Below, one piece after another: positions 1 through 6,456 of a stretch of 64,000 nt of DNA. Made by a program: the position numbers and the translations under genes. Under the pieces are notes generated by a model, which did not search any database, was not told the DNA's origin, and saw nothing but the letters and a program-made list of their open reading frames with translations. Source of the DNA: Piscinibacter sp. (lineage in GTDB: Bacteria > Pseudomonadota > Gammaproteobacteria > Burkholderiales > Burkholderiaceae_C); the NCBI GenBank assembly GCA_017983795.1, contig JAGOAS010000009.1, positions 78,719 to 142,718 on the forward strand, given 5' to 3'. Positions within the stretch are counted from its first letter, which is position 1. The number at the start of each line of letters is the position of its first letter.

Positions 1-743
1 AGCTGATCGCCGCCACCGGCGCCGACGAGGAACTGCTCAAGCAGGCGCAGGCGCTGATCGTGGCCTGCGAGCCCAAGCCGGGCCGGCCGTTCGCGCGCGC
101 CGAGGCCAACATCATCGTGCCCGACGTGATCGTGCAGAAGGCCGGGCGCGGCTGGAAGGTGGTGCTGAATCCCGACGTGATGCCGCGGCTGCGCATCAAC
201 GACCTGTACGCCAACGCGATCCGCCAGGGCCGCGGCAACGCCAGCCTGAACGGCGCCGGCGCCGGGCTGAACGCACGCCTGCAGGAGGCGCGCTGGTTCA
301 TGAAGAACATCCTGCAGCGCTTCGACACCATCCAGCGCGTCTCGCAGGCCATCGTCGAGCGCCAGAAGGCCTTCTTCACGCACGGCGAGATCGCGATGAA
401 GCCGCTGGTGCTGCGCGAGATCACCGATGAACTCGGCCTGCACGAATCGACCATCTCGCGCGTGACCACCGCCAAATACATGGCCACGCCCTTCGGCACC
501 TTCGAGCTGAAATATTTCTTCGGCTCCTCGCTGAATACCGATGCCGGCGGCAATGCCTCCAGCACGGCGGTGCGCGCGCTGATCAAGCAGCTGGTGGCGG
601 CCGAGGACGCGAACAAGCCGCTGAGCGACAGCCAGATCTCGCAGATGCTCGAGGAGCAGGGCATCCAGGTGGCGCGGCGCACGGTGGCCAAGTACCGCGA
701 AGCGCTGAAGATCGCGCCCGCCAATCTGCGCAAGGCGATGTAG
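1..743 (+). CDS. rpoN: RNA polymerase sigma-54 factor, C-terminal part (5' end outside window)
   Basis: The frame is open from base 3, so this is the last ~246 residues of a longer protein. Sigma-54 directs RNA polymerase to -24/-12 promoters and needs an AAA+ activator. The diagnostic RpoN box ([10 protein letters not shown]) is encoded at 672-701, close to the C-terminus. It is preceded by a core-binding region and a helix-turn-helix segment ([17 protein letters not shown]). The N-terminal region I is not visible. The stop codon TAG at 741-743 shares its last base with the GTG start of the next gene, so the two are translationally coupled. Identification is firm; only the 5' boundary is missing. 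Confidence 0.97.
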   Translation, partial: LIAATGADEELLKQAQALIVACEPKPGRPFARAEANIIVPDVIVQKAGRGWKVVLNPDVMPRLRINDLYANAIRQGRGNASLNGAGAGLNARLQEARWFMKNILQRFDTIQRVSQAIVERQKAFFTHGEIAMKPLVLREITDELGLHESTISRVTTAKYMATPFGTFELKYFFGSSLNTDAGGNASSTAVRALIKQLVAAEDANKPLSDSQISQMLEEQGIQVARRTVAKYREALKIAPANLRKAM

Positions 744-1969
744 TGCCGCTGCCCCTGTTCCTGCCCTGCGCCGCCGGCGTCGAGGAGTGGCTCGCCGAGG
801 AAGTCGCGCGCGTGCTGCCGCAGGCGCGCGTGCAGACGCGCCGCGGCGGCGTCGCGCTGGAAGGCGATCCGCGCGAGGTGATGCTGCTGAACCTCGAGAG
901 CCGCCTCGCGCAGCGCGTGCTGATCGAGGCCGCCGAAGGCCCCTACCGCGACGAGCACGATCTCTACGCACTGGCGCAGAGCGTCGACTGGCAGCAGTGG
1001 CTGACGCCGCGCCAGACGCTGCGCGTGGACACCACCGCGCAGAAGAGCCCGCTGAAGAGCCTGAACTTCGCCGCGCTGCGCATCAAGGACGCGGTGTGCG
1101 ACCAGCTGCGCGAGGCCACCGGCGAGCGGCCCAGCGTGGACACGCGGCATCCCGACCTGCCCATCCTGCTGCACGTCGGCGCCGAGCGCGCGGCGATCTA
1201 CGTCGACAGTTCGGGCGAACCGCTCTTCAAGCGCGGCTGGCGCGAAGACAAGGGCGATGCGCCGCTGAAGGAGACGCTGGCCGCCGCGATGCTCGCCGCC
1301 GCCGGCTGGCGCGGCACGCCCGAAGCGGGCGGCGCGCTGCACGACCCCTGCTGCGGCTCGGGCACCATCGCCATCGAGGCGGCGCAGATCGCCTGCGGCA
1401 TCGCGCCGGGCCTGCAGCGCCGCTTCGCGTTCGAGCGCCAGCTGCCCTTCACCGGGCCCGACGAACGTGCGCTGTGGCAGCGCCTCAAGGCAGAGGCCAA
1501 GGCGCGCATCCATGCCAGCGCCGTGCCCATCCACGCCAGCGACGTGTCGTTCCGCATGGTCGACTTCGCGCGCCGCAATGCCGAGCGCGCCGGCGTCGCG
1601 GCGGCGATCGAATTCCACGGCGGTGATGCGCTGGAGCGGCCGGCGCCGCTGCTGCCCGAGGGGCTGCCGGGTTGCGTGGTGCTGAACCCGCCCTACGGCG
1701 AGCGCATCGAGGTCGGCGGCAAGGCGGCGCGGCCGTCGGCGCAGGATCGCGACACGCCGAGCGACTTCTTCGCGCGCCTGGCCGCGCACTGGAAGCAGGC
1801 CTACACGCGCCACGCCGCCGGCTGGACGGCCTGGGTGCTCAGCCCCGACATGAAGCTGCCCTCGGCGATGCGGCTCAAGGAAAGCCGCCGCATCCCGATG
1901 TGGAACGGGCCGATCGAATGCCGGCTGTTCCGCTTCGTTCTCACGCAGGGTTCCTACGATAAGAGCTGA
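743..1969 (+). CDS. THUMP-domain class I SAM-dependent RNA methyltransferase, 3' end altered by an insertion
   Basis: 408 residues from a GTG start. A ferredoxin-like/THUMP region covers roughly residues 1-160. The Rossmann methyltransferase follows, with a SAM motif around DPCCGSGT (residues 201-208) and the NPPY motif of base-N-methyltransferases at 315-318. The family includes the RlmL N-terminal half and makes m2G in 23S rRNA, so rRNA is the probable substrate; this is inferred. The last residues after RLFRF (VLTQGSYDKS) come from inserted DNA. The ancestral tail appears at 3608-3673, in the frame that would continue this gene. The catalytic core is untouched, so the protein is probably active. 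Confidence 0.9.
   Translation: MPLPLFLPCAAGVEEWLAEEVARVLPQARVQTRRGGVALEGDPREVMLLNLESRLAQRVLIEAAEGPYRDEHDLYALAQSVDWQQWLTPRQTLRVDTTAQKSPLKSLNFAALRIKDAVCDQLREATGERPSVDTRHPDLPILLHVGAERAAIYVDSSGEPLFKRGWREDKGDAPLKETLAAAMLAAAGWRGTPEAGGALHDPCCGSGTIAIEAAQIACGIAPGLQRRFAFERQLPFTGPDERALWQRLKAEAKARIHASAVPIHASDVSFRMVDFARRNAERAGVAAAIEFHGGDALERPAPLLPEGLPGCVVLNPPYGERIEVGGKAARPSAQDRDTPSDFFARLAAHWKQAYTRHAAGWTAWVLSPDMKLPSAMRLKESRRIPMWNGPIECRLFRFVLTQGSYDKS
1927..1937 (+). repeat. Left 11-bp direct repeat (putative att core)
   Basis: GTTCCGCTTCG, identical to 3607-3617. It lies within codons for LFRF of the methyltransferase. Three of the next four bases also match the right copy (TCT after one mismatch). Confidence 0.65.
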
Positions 1970-2069
1970 TCTCCCACTTTCCCAGGGAAGACATGCACTA
2001 AAGACCCCTCTCAGCTATGTTTGCTGCGTTGTCCGCTAGGGCCAGGGCTGGACGCCCTGAAGGGCATCA

Positions 2070-3083
2070 TCAAGTAGCGGGAGGGGTTGATGCTTCCGGC
2101 TCGCCCTCGGGCGGCGGCTGTTGGGGCAGCATCGCAGGCATGGCAGGAATGACGAGCCCGGGCAATTGCTCTGCATTGGCGGGGTGCCCTTGGATGATCA
2201 TCTGCTGCATCTGGAAGAACGCGACGCCCTTGTGGTTCTCGATCATCTTGAACGCGGCTGTTGCGGCTAGCGTGTGTACACAGGCGTGATGTACCGTCAG
2301 CACGGCATCCTGTAGCTTGGGATCGTCTTCCAGCGCAACCACTTCCAACCCCATGGCCTTGCACTTCGCGGCCGACAGGTGTCGGGCGTGAGACTTCTGC
2401 AGTGCGTGGTCCGACAGTTCGGTGACGATCTCAGCGGCCTTGCCTTGCGGATCAACGTGACCCTGCAGCATGCCTCGGACCAACCACTCCTTGACCATGT
2501 CGTTGGACCACTGAATCGCCTTCTCGCACTCACCGATCAGCGTAGGGTGGTAACGCGCGATGATGGGCTGCCAAATCGGAATCTTGGAGGGGTCAGCCCT
2601 CACCTCATCGACGGCGCGCTTGAACTCTTCCACTACCCCATGAGCCGGCATCGGTCCCAACTGAGGGTCAATGGGTCCAAGACTCGACTGCTTGCCCATG
2701 ATGATCTGCTTGCATGAGCAAGCGATCATGGTCCCCGCCGACATCGCCAACTGGGGAACGATGGCGCGGATGTTCGTCCCGAACATCGAGTGCAGGTAGT
2801 CCACCAGCGACTCGGTGGCCGCTGTCTCCCCGCCTGGGGTGTGCAGGATCAGGTCGAGGCCCTTTGTGCGATCTAAACCGTGGATCACGGTCATGAAGCC
2901 GTTCTTGTCGGCGTCGTTGACCTGCATGCCCGGTATACCGGGCTTCTGGAGCCATCCTGAGTAATACAGGACGACGTTGCGGCCAGTGATCTTGTGGAGT
3001 TTGGCCAGGTACTGTCGGCGGACTACGTCAAACGTGCTGCCCTTGACCTTGATCTCTTCCAGCAGCTGGTGCCAGCTTGGCAT
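2070..3083 (-). CDS. SDH-family Clp-fold serine proteinase
   Basis: 337 residues. This is the serine dehydrogenase proteinase family (ClpP/crotonase fold; related to S49 and NfeD-type proteases). Visible motifs are HTPGG at residues 81-85 (oxyanion region), MSAGT with the likely nucleophile Ser115, and LGPIDPQLG at 135-143. The last ~45 residues are proline-rich and low in complexity. No signal peptide is evident, so a cytoplasmic enzyme is likely; its substrate is unknown. The ATG at 3083 has a good ribosome site (GGAGGGAACCG) and fits the family N-terminus (MPSW). It is the only clear cargo of the insert and is less G+C-rich than its neighbours, consistent with transfer. Confidence 0.85.
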   Translation of the reverse strand: MPSWHQLLEEIKVKGSTFDVVRRQYLAKLHKITGRNVVLYYSGWLQKPGIPGMQVNDADKNGFMTVIHGLDRTKGLDLILHTPGGETAATESLVDYLHSMFGTNIRAIVPQLAMSAGTMIACSCKQIIMGKQSSLGPIDPQLGPMPAHGVVEEFKRAVDEVRADPSKIPIWQPIIARYHPTLIGECEKAIQWSNDMVKEWLVRGMLQGHVDPQGKAAEIVTELSDHALQKSHARHLSAAKCKAMGLEVVALEDDPKLQDAVLTVHHACVHTLAATAAFKMIENHKGVAFFQMQQMIIQGHPANAEQLPGLVIPAMPAMLPQQPPPEGEPEASTPPAT

Positions 3084-3258
3084 CGGTTCCCTCCGGGGCT
3101 GACGAGGTTGATCCTATGTCGAATCGGATCGAGAAATGACGCTCGTCGGGGAGGCCCACTGGCTTCCCCAGGTTACGGAATCGCTGTCGGTCAGCGTCAG
3201 TCCCAAGGCCGAGTTGATCAAACGCAGCCTGAATGCTCTCTTGCGAAGAGGACGGCAT
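3028..3258 (-). CDS. Small hypothetical ORF overlapping the protease start
   Basis: 76 codons beginning MPSSSQESIQAAF. GGAGA lies a few bases upstream of the ATG. It ends 56 bases inside the protease gene in another frame, so it could couple translation to the protease. The first ~45 residues look protein-like and hydrophilic; the end is low in complexity. No family is recognised. It could equally be a decayed gene or chance. Confidence 0.3.
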   Translation of the reverse strand: MPSSSQESIQAAFDQLGLGTDADRQRFRNLGKPVGLPDERHFSIRFDIGSTSSAPEGTDAKLAPAAGRDQGQGQHV

Positions 3259-3606
3259 AGCTGGTCTCCAAGGGTGCGGAACTGTGACACGGGTGGGCGG
3301 CAAACTCCGCCCCGCCAATGGGGGATGGATTTTGCCTTGGCTGGCACGAGTCTTGGCGACCTGAATTGTTTCCACTATGAAGTTCGGCACGGTGAGGGTG
3401 TCGCGGAGCATGAGACACCAACCATGTTGCTGGGCAATGTCTGCACCGTATCCATCCAGGCCTACTGGTGCGCGCCGCCAGCAATGCATCGAGCACGTCG
3501 ATGCCCTAGCTACGGGCCTCTCAACTTCGATGGTCGGAGCGAATAGCGTTCCTAGCCAAAACCTACGAGGACTTGCTAACTCGTTGTCGGGGGTGACGCA
3601 TATATC
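3259..3606. other. Stretch without a recognisable gene inside the insert
   Basis: About 350 bases upstream of the small ORF and the protease, at about 53% G+C in the lines counted. Short open frames exist on both strands, but none resembles a known family or has a convincing start. It may hold the protease promoter or debris of a lost recombination gene. No attC-like or terminal inverted repeat structure was found. Confidence 0.4.
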
Positions 3607-3617
3607 GTTCCGCTTCG
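3607..3617 (+). repeat. Right 11-bp direct repeat (putative att core)
   Basis: GTTCCGCTTCG, the same as 1927-1937 and in the same codon phase relative to the methyltransferase reading frame. G+C content and codon use become native immediately after it. Confidence 0.65.
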
Positions 3618-3673
3618 ATCTGGTGGCCGGCTCGGCGCGCGCGGCCAAGCCGGCCGCCAAGCCGGACAGATAA
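3607..3673 (+). pseudogene. Displaced 3' end of the methyltransferase gene
   Basis: In the methyltransferase phase this reads FRF-DLVAGSARAAKPAAKPDR-stop (TAA 3671-3673). It has the high G+C of the host gene, follows the direct repeat, and has no start of its own. It is interpreted as the original C-terminal 18 codons separated by the insert. An Ala/Lys/Pro-rich tail is ordinary for this family in Burkholderiales (from memory, not searched). Confidence 0.65.
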
Positions 3674-3679
3674 CGCGCT

Positions 3680-4099
3680 TCAGCGGCCGAGCAGCTGCCC
3701 GAGCACCGCACCCACGTCCAGGCCGCCGGCTTGCGGCAGCTGCCCGTTGGGCGTGACGTGGTCGACCACCTGCGGCAGCACCTGGGCGAGCTGCCCCAGC
3801 AGATCGCCGCCGCTCAGGCCGGTGCTGCGCGTGAGATGCGCGAGCACGTCGTCGCCGAGCACGCCGCCGAGCTGATCGGCCGAGACCGGCATGTTCTGGC
3901 CGGTGCCCACCCACGAGCTCATCACGTCGCCGAGGCCGCCCTGCTGGAAGCGCGTCACCAGATCGGCGAGCCCGCCGCCACCGGGCGCGCCGCCCTGGCC
4001 GGCGAGCATGCCGATCACCGCCTGCAGCAGCGCGGCCTGCCCGCCACCGCCCTGGCCGCCTTGGCCGAGTGCGCCGATCACCGAATCGAGAAGACCCAT
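3680..4099 (-). CDS. YidB/DUF937-family protein
   Basis: 139 residues starting MGLLDSVIGAL, with GGAGG upstream of the ATG at 4099. The sequence is Gly/Gln-rich with short hydrophobic helices (LADLVTRFQQGGLGDVMSSWVGTG is the typical core). This is the DUF937 family of which E. coli YidB is a member, and its function is unsettled. There is no signal peptide. It ends 6 bases from the displaced methyltransferase stop, convergent with it, so before the insertion the two genes met tail to tail. Confidence 0.85.
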   Translation of the reverse strand: MGLLDSVIGALGQGGQGGGGQAALLQAVIGMLAGQGGAPGGGGLADLVTRFQQGGLGDVMSSWVGTGQNMPVSADQLGGVLGDDVLAHLTRSTGLSGGDLLGQLAQVLPQVVDHVTPNGQLPQAGGLDVGAVLGQLLGR

Positions 4100-4158
4100 G
4101 TCCGCCTCCGTGTGGGGATGATGAAGTGAAGCGCCCGTGGTGGCGCGGCCCGCGATCA

Positions 4159-4887
4159 TCACTCCGACGCTGCGCCGAGTCGAGCCAGCAGCGCGAGTGG
4201 TGCGGTATCCGCGCGCAGCGTGCGGGGGCCGAGCGACAACGGCGTGAATCCCGCACGGCGCGCCGCGTCTTCCTCGGCTTCGGCCAGGCCGCCTTCGGGG
4301 CCGCTGAGCGAGAGCACGGCGCGCGCATTGCCTGGCTGCAGCGGCGGCAGCGGCTGCGCATCGCGCAGGCTGAGCACGAGGCGTTGTTCATCGCCCGCCG
4401 CCGGCAGCGCGGCCAGCCATTCGCCCAGGCCGCGCACCGACGCGATCTGCGGCACGCGCGTGCGCCCGCTCTGCTCGCAGGCCGCCACCGCCACCGCCTG
4501 CCAGTGCGCCACCTTCTTGTGCGCGCGTTCGCCGGCCAGGCGCAGCACCGAGCGCTCGCAGACCAGCGGCTGGATCGCTGCCACGCCGAGCTCGCAGGCC
4601 TTCTCCACCAGCGCATCCATGCGTTCGTTGGCCGGCATGCCGACGGCCAGCGTCACGGCCAGCGGCAGCTCGCGCGAGACGTCGACGAAAGCGTCGATCT
4701 GCACGCGCACCTCGCGCCGGCCCATCAGCAGAACCTGCGCGGCCCATTCGCCGCCGCGGCCGTCGAACAGCGTCAGTGCATCGCCCGGCTGCAGGCGCAG
4801 CACCTGCACGTGGCGCGATGCGCCTTCGGGCAACTCGATCTCGGTGCCGGCGGCGAGCGGAAACGGAACGTGGAAACGGGGCGGCAC
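4159..4887 (-). CDS. rsmE: 16S rRNA (uracil-1498-N3)-methyltransferase
   Basis: 242 residues from a GTG start (MPPRFHVPFPLAAG). An N-terminal PUA-like domain (RHVQVLRLQPGDALTLFDGRGG) precedes a SPOUT knot domain with MDALVEKACELGV, QPLVCERSV and the SAM-binding knot motif LSGPEGGL near the C-terminus. It methylates U1498 in the decoding region of 16S rRNA. Length matches the family. The GTG was chosen because upstream residues are low in complexity and the family starts with M-P-R-F/H. The gene lies between yidB-like and a membrane-protein gene on the same strand. Confidence 0.93.
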   Translation of the reverse strand: MPPRFHVPFPLAAGTEIELPEGASRHVQVLRLQPGDALTLFDGRGGEWAAQVLLMGRREVRVQIDAFVDVSRELPLAVTLAVGMPANERMDALVEKACELGVAAIQPLVCERSVLRLAGERAHKKVAHWQAVAVAACEQSGRTRVPQIASVRGLGEWLAALPAAGDEQRLVLSLRDAQPLPPLQPGNARAVLSLSGPEGGLAEAEEDAARRAGFTPLSLGPRTLRADTAPLALLARLGAASE

Positions 4888-4940
4888 GGCAGGTCTTCGA
4901 GCGGCGAGGCCTGCAGTGTGCCGCAGCGCCCGCGACACCC

Positions 4941-5441
4941 TCAGCGCCCGTCGCGCCGCCAGGCCATGCGCCAGCGACGCGCAAGCGCGCGCACGCGCCG
5001 CCACGGCGCCCAGGCCTGCAGCGCATCGCGCACGCGCTGCTTGGTGCGGCGCCACCAGGCCAGCGCCGCGGCGAACCAGGAAAACTGCGTGAGCTGCGCT
5101 TCGGTGAGGATGAAGAGCCGCCCCACCAGCGCGGTGCCGAGCAGCTTGGCCGCGACGATCACCGCCACGCCGAGCAAGGCCTGGCCCTGGTGGATGGCCC
5201 ACAGCGCGAGCAGCTTGATCGGAAACAGCGCCGCCGCCGGCACCAGGAAGAGCGCCAGCGCCACGCGCGGCGAGGCGCGCTGGATGCGTGCTTCCAGGCG
5301 CGCCAGCGGCGGCCACTGCGCCAGCCGCGCCGCCCAGGCGGTGAGCGGCCGCCAGCCCCATTCCTCGATGAAGAGGACGACCGCCGCCAGCGCCAGCAGC
5401 ACGCCGCGCAGGACACGCGCGAGCCCCCTCAGCGGATTCAC
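4941..5441 (-). CDS. Hypothetical inner-membrane protein
   Basis: 166 residues from a GTG at 5441 that overlaps the TGA of the nucleosidase gene (GTGA). Three hydrophobic segments are visible: VLLALAAVVLFIEEWGW near the N-terminus, VALALFLVPAAALFPIKLLALW, and GVAVIVAAKLLGTALVGRLFIL. A basic, Trp-rich tail follows. No enzymatic motif is seen. I know similar unnamed membrane proteins in Burkholderiales, but no function. The 4-base overlap suggests co-translation with the nucleosidase. Confidence 0.7.
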   Translation of the reverse strand: MNPLRGLARVLRGVLLALAAVVLFIEEWGWRPLTAWAARLAQWPPLARLEARIQRASPRVALALFLVPAAALFPIKLLALWAIHQGQALLGVAVIVAAKLLGTALVGRLFILTEAQLTQFSWFAAALAWWRRTKQRVRDALQAWAPWRRVRALARRWRMAWRRDGR

Positions 5442-6196
5442 TCGACCGCGCCCGACATCCAGGTGGCGAGGATCTCGCGCGTGTAGACGCTCGCCACGTC
5501 GACGATGAAGCGGTTGAAGTCGACGTGGGCGCTGTCGTCGGCGCGGTCGGAGACGGTGCGGATCACCGCGAAGGGCCGGCCGAAATCGGCGCACACCTGG
5601 GCCAGCGCCGCGCCCTCCATCTCCACCGCCAGCGCGTCGGGCAACGCGGCGCGCAGCGCTTCGCTCTCGGCGGCGGTGGCGACGAAGCGATCGCCGCTGA
5701 CCACCAGGCCCTGGTGCAGCAGCGGGCTGTCGATGCCGAAGTCGGCCAGGTGCGTCTCGCCAATGCGCTCGGCCGCGTGCTGCAGGCAGTGCAGCGCGGC
5801 GCTGGCCAGCGCCGCGCTCAGGTCGGGGTCGGTGGGAAAGCGCGAGCGGCCGGTCAGCGGCACCTCGAAGCGCGGGAACAGCGGCGAGGCATCCATGTCG
5901 TGCTGCAGCAGCTCGCGCGCCACCACCACGTCGCCCACGCGCACGCCGGGCCCGAGGCCGCCGGCCGCGCCGGTGAAGACGATGCGCTGCACGTCGATCT
6001 CCTGCAGCAGCAGCGTCGCGGTGGTGGCGGCGGCCACCTTGCCGATGCCCGACAGGGTCATGACCACCGGCTGCCCTTCCATCGTGCCGATGTGGAAGGT
6101 GCGGCCGGCGAAGGTGGCGCTCTGGTGCTTGTCCAGCGCCGGCAACAGGGCACGCAGCTCCTGGTGCATGGCGCTGACGATGGCGATGCGGCTCAT
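5438..6196 (-). CDS. mtnN: 5'-methylthioadenosine/S-adenosylhomocysteine nucleosidase
   Basis: 252 residues starting MSRIAIVSAMHQEL. It hydrolyses MTA and SAH to adenine plus the thioribose product, recycling SAM by-products. Recognisable family features are the N-terminal Glu in SAMHQEL, the nucleobase/ribose segment VEMEGAALAQV and the catalytic Asp in RTVSDRADD. These correspond to Glu12, Glu174 and Asp197 of E. coli Pfs by motif position. About 20 residues longer than the E. coli enzyme. Upstream lie two large hairpins (6231-6417) that separate it from the fadD-like gene. Confidence 0.9.
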   Translation of the reverse strand: MSRIAIVSAMHQELRALLPALDKHQSATFAGRTFHIGTMEGQPVVMTLSGIGKVAAATTATLLLQEIDVQRIVFTGAAGGLGPGVRVGDVVVARELLQHDMDASPLFPRFEVPLTGRSRFPTDPDLSAALASAALHCLQHAAERIGETHLADFGIDSPLLHQGLVVSGDRFVATAAESEALRAALPDALAVEMEGAALAQVCADFGRPFAVIRTVSDRADDSAHVDFNRFIVDVASVYTREILATWMSGAVE

Positions 6197-6230
6197 GGCG
6201 TCAGTGTGGCATGGAGCAGGGTGTGGAGCG

Positions 6231-6303
6231 GGGCACGGGGCGGGCAGGCCGGGCTGCGCGCGGCCCGATATCCGTGCTCGCCCGGCCTGCCCGCCCCGTG
6301 CCC
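6231..6303. repeat. Large hairpin repeat, copy 1 (24-bp perfect stem)
   Basis: Arms 6231-6254 and 6280-6303 are perfect reverse complements over 24 bases. The loop is 25 bases, 6255-6279. Read on the minus strand the loop begins GAGCACGGATATCGGG and is 23/25 identical to the loop of copy 2. It lies between the 5' end of the nucleosidase gene and the 3' end of the fadD-like gene. Confidence 0.85.
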
Positions 6304-6346
6304 AGCCACCATCGGCGCTCGCGCTCGAGATGCTCGGTGATTCCAC

Positions 6347-6417
6347 GGCGAGGCCGGGGCCTGCCGGTCGAGCACCGATATCGGGCGGCGCGCAGACCGG
6401 CAGGCCTCGGCCTCGCC
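6347..6417. repeat. Large hairpin repeat, copy 2 (22/23-bp stem, opposite orientation)
   Basis: Arms 6347-6369 and 6395-6417 pair at 22 of 23 positions. Loop 6370-6394 begins GAGCACCGATATCGGG. Compared with copy 1 the loop differs at two positions only (G to C at loop position 7, C to G at 18), while the stem sequence is different but still paired. The copies are 43 bases apart in inverted orientation. Confidence 0.85.
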
Positions 6418-6456
6418 GCGCTCAGTGGAGAACGAACTCAGCGCACCGCGCCCGAC

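Larger units (their letters stand above)
1927..3617. mobile_element. ~1.68-kb insert in the 3' end of the methyltransferase gene
   Basis: The 11-mer GTTCCGCTTCG occurs at 1927-1937 inside the methyltransferase gene and again at 3607-3617. Reading through the second copy in the same codon phase gives FRFDLVAGSARAAKPAAKPDR and a stop at 3671-3673, a plausible native C-terminus. The DNA between the copies is A+T-richer (60-base samples count 53-63% G+C against about 70% outside). It carries one clear gene, an SDH-family protease on the minus strand. No integrase, transposase or terminal inverted repeat was found. This looks like an element integrated site-specifically at a gene end, or the remnant of a larger island. 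An unusually long target duplication is the alternative. Confidence 0.7.

Noticed and set aside
1938-3606. Integron cassette or insertion sequence explanation for the insert
   Set aside because: No attC-like GTTRRRY/RYYYAAC structure, no terminal inverted repeats and no transposase frame could be found. An 11-bp target duplication would be unusually long.
1938-3606. Group I/II intron or intein explanation for the insert
   Set aside because: The methyltransferase frame stops 32 bases after the junction, there is no reverse transcriptase or homing endonuclease, and the cargo gene is an ordinary protease on the opposite strand.
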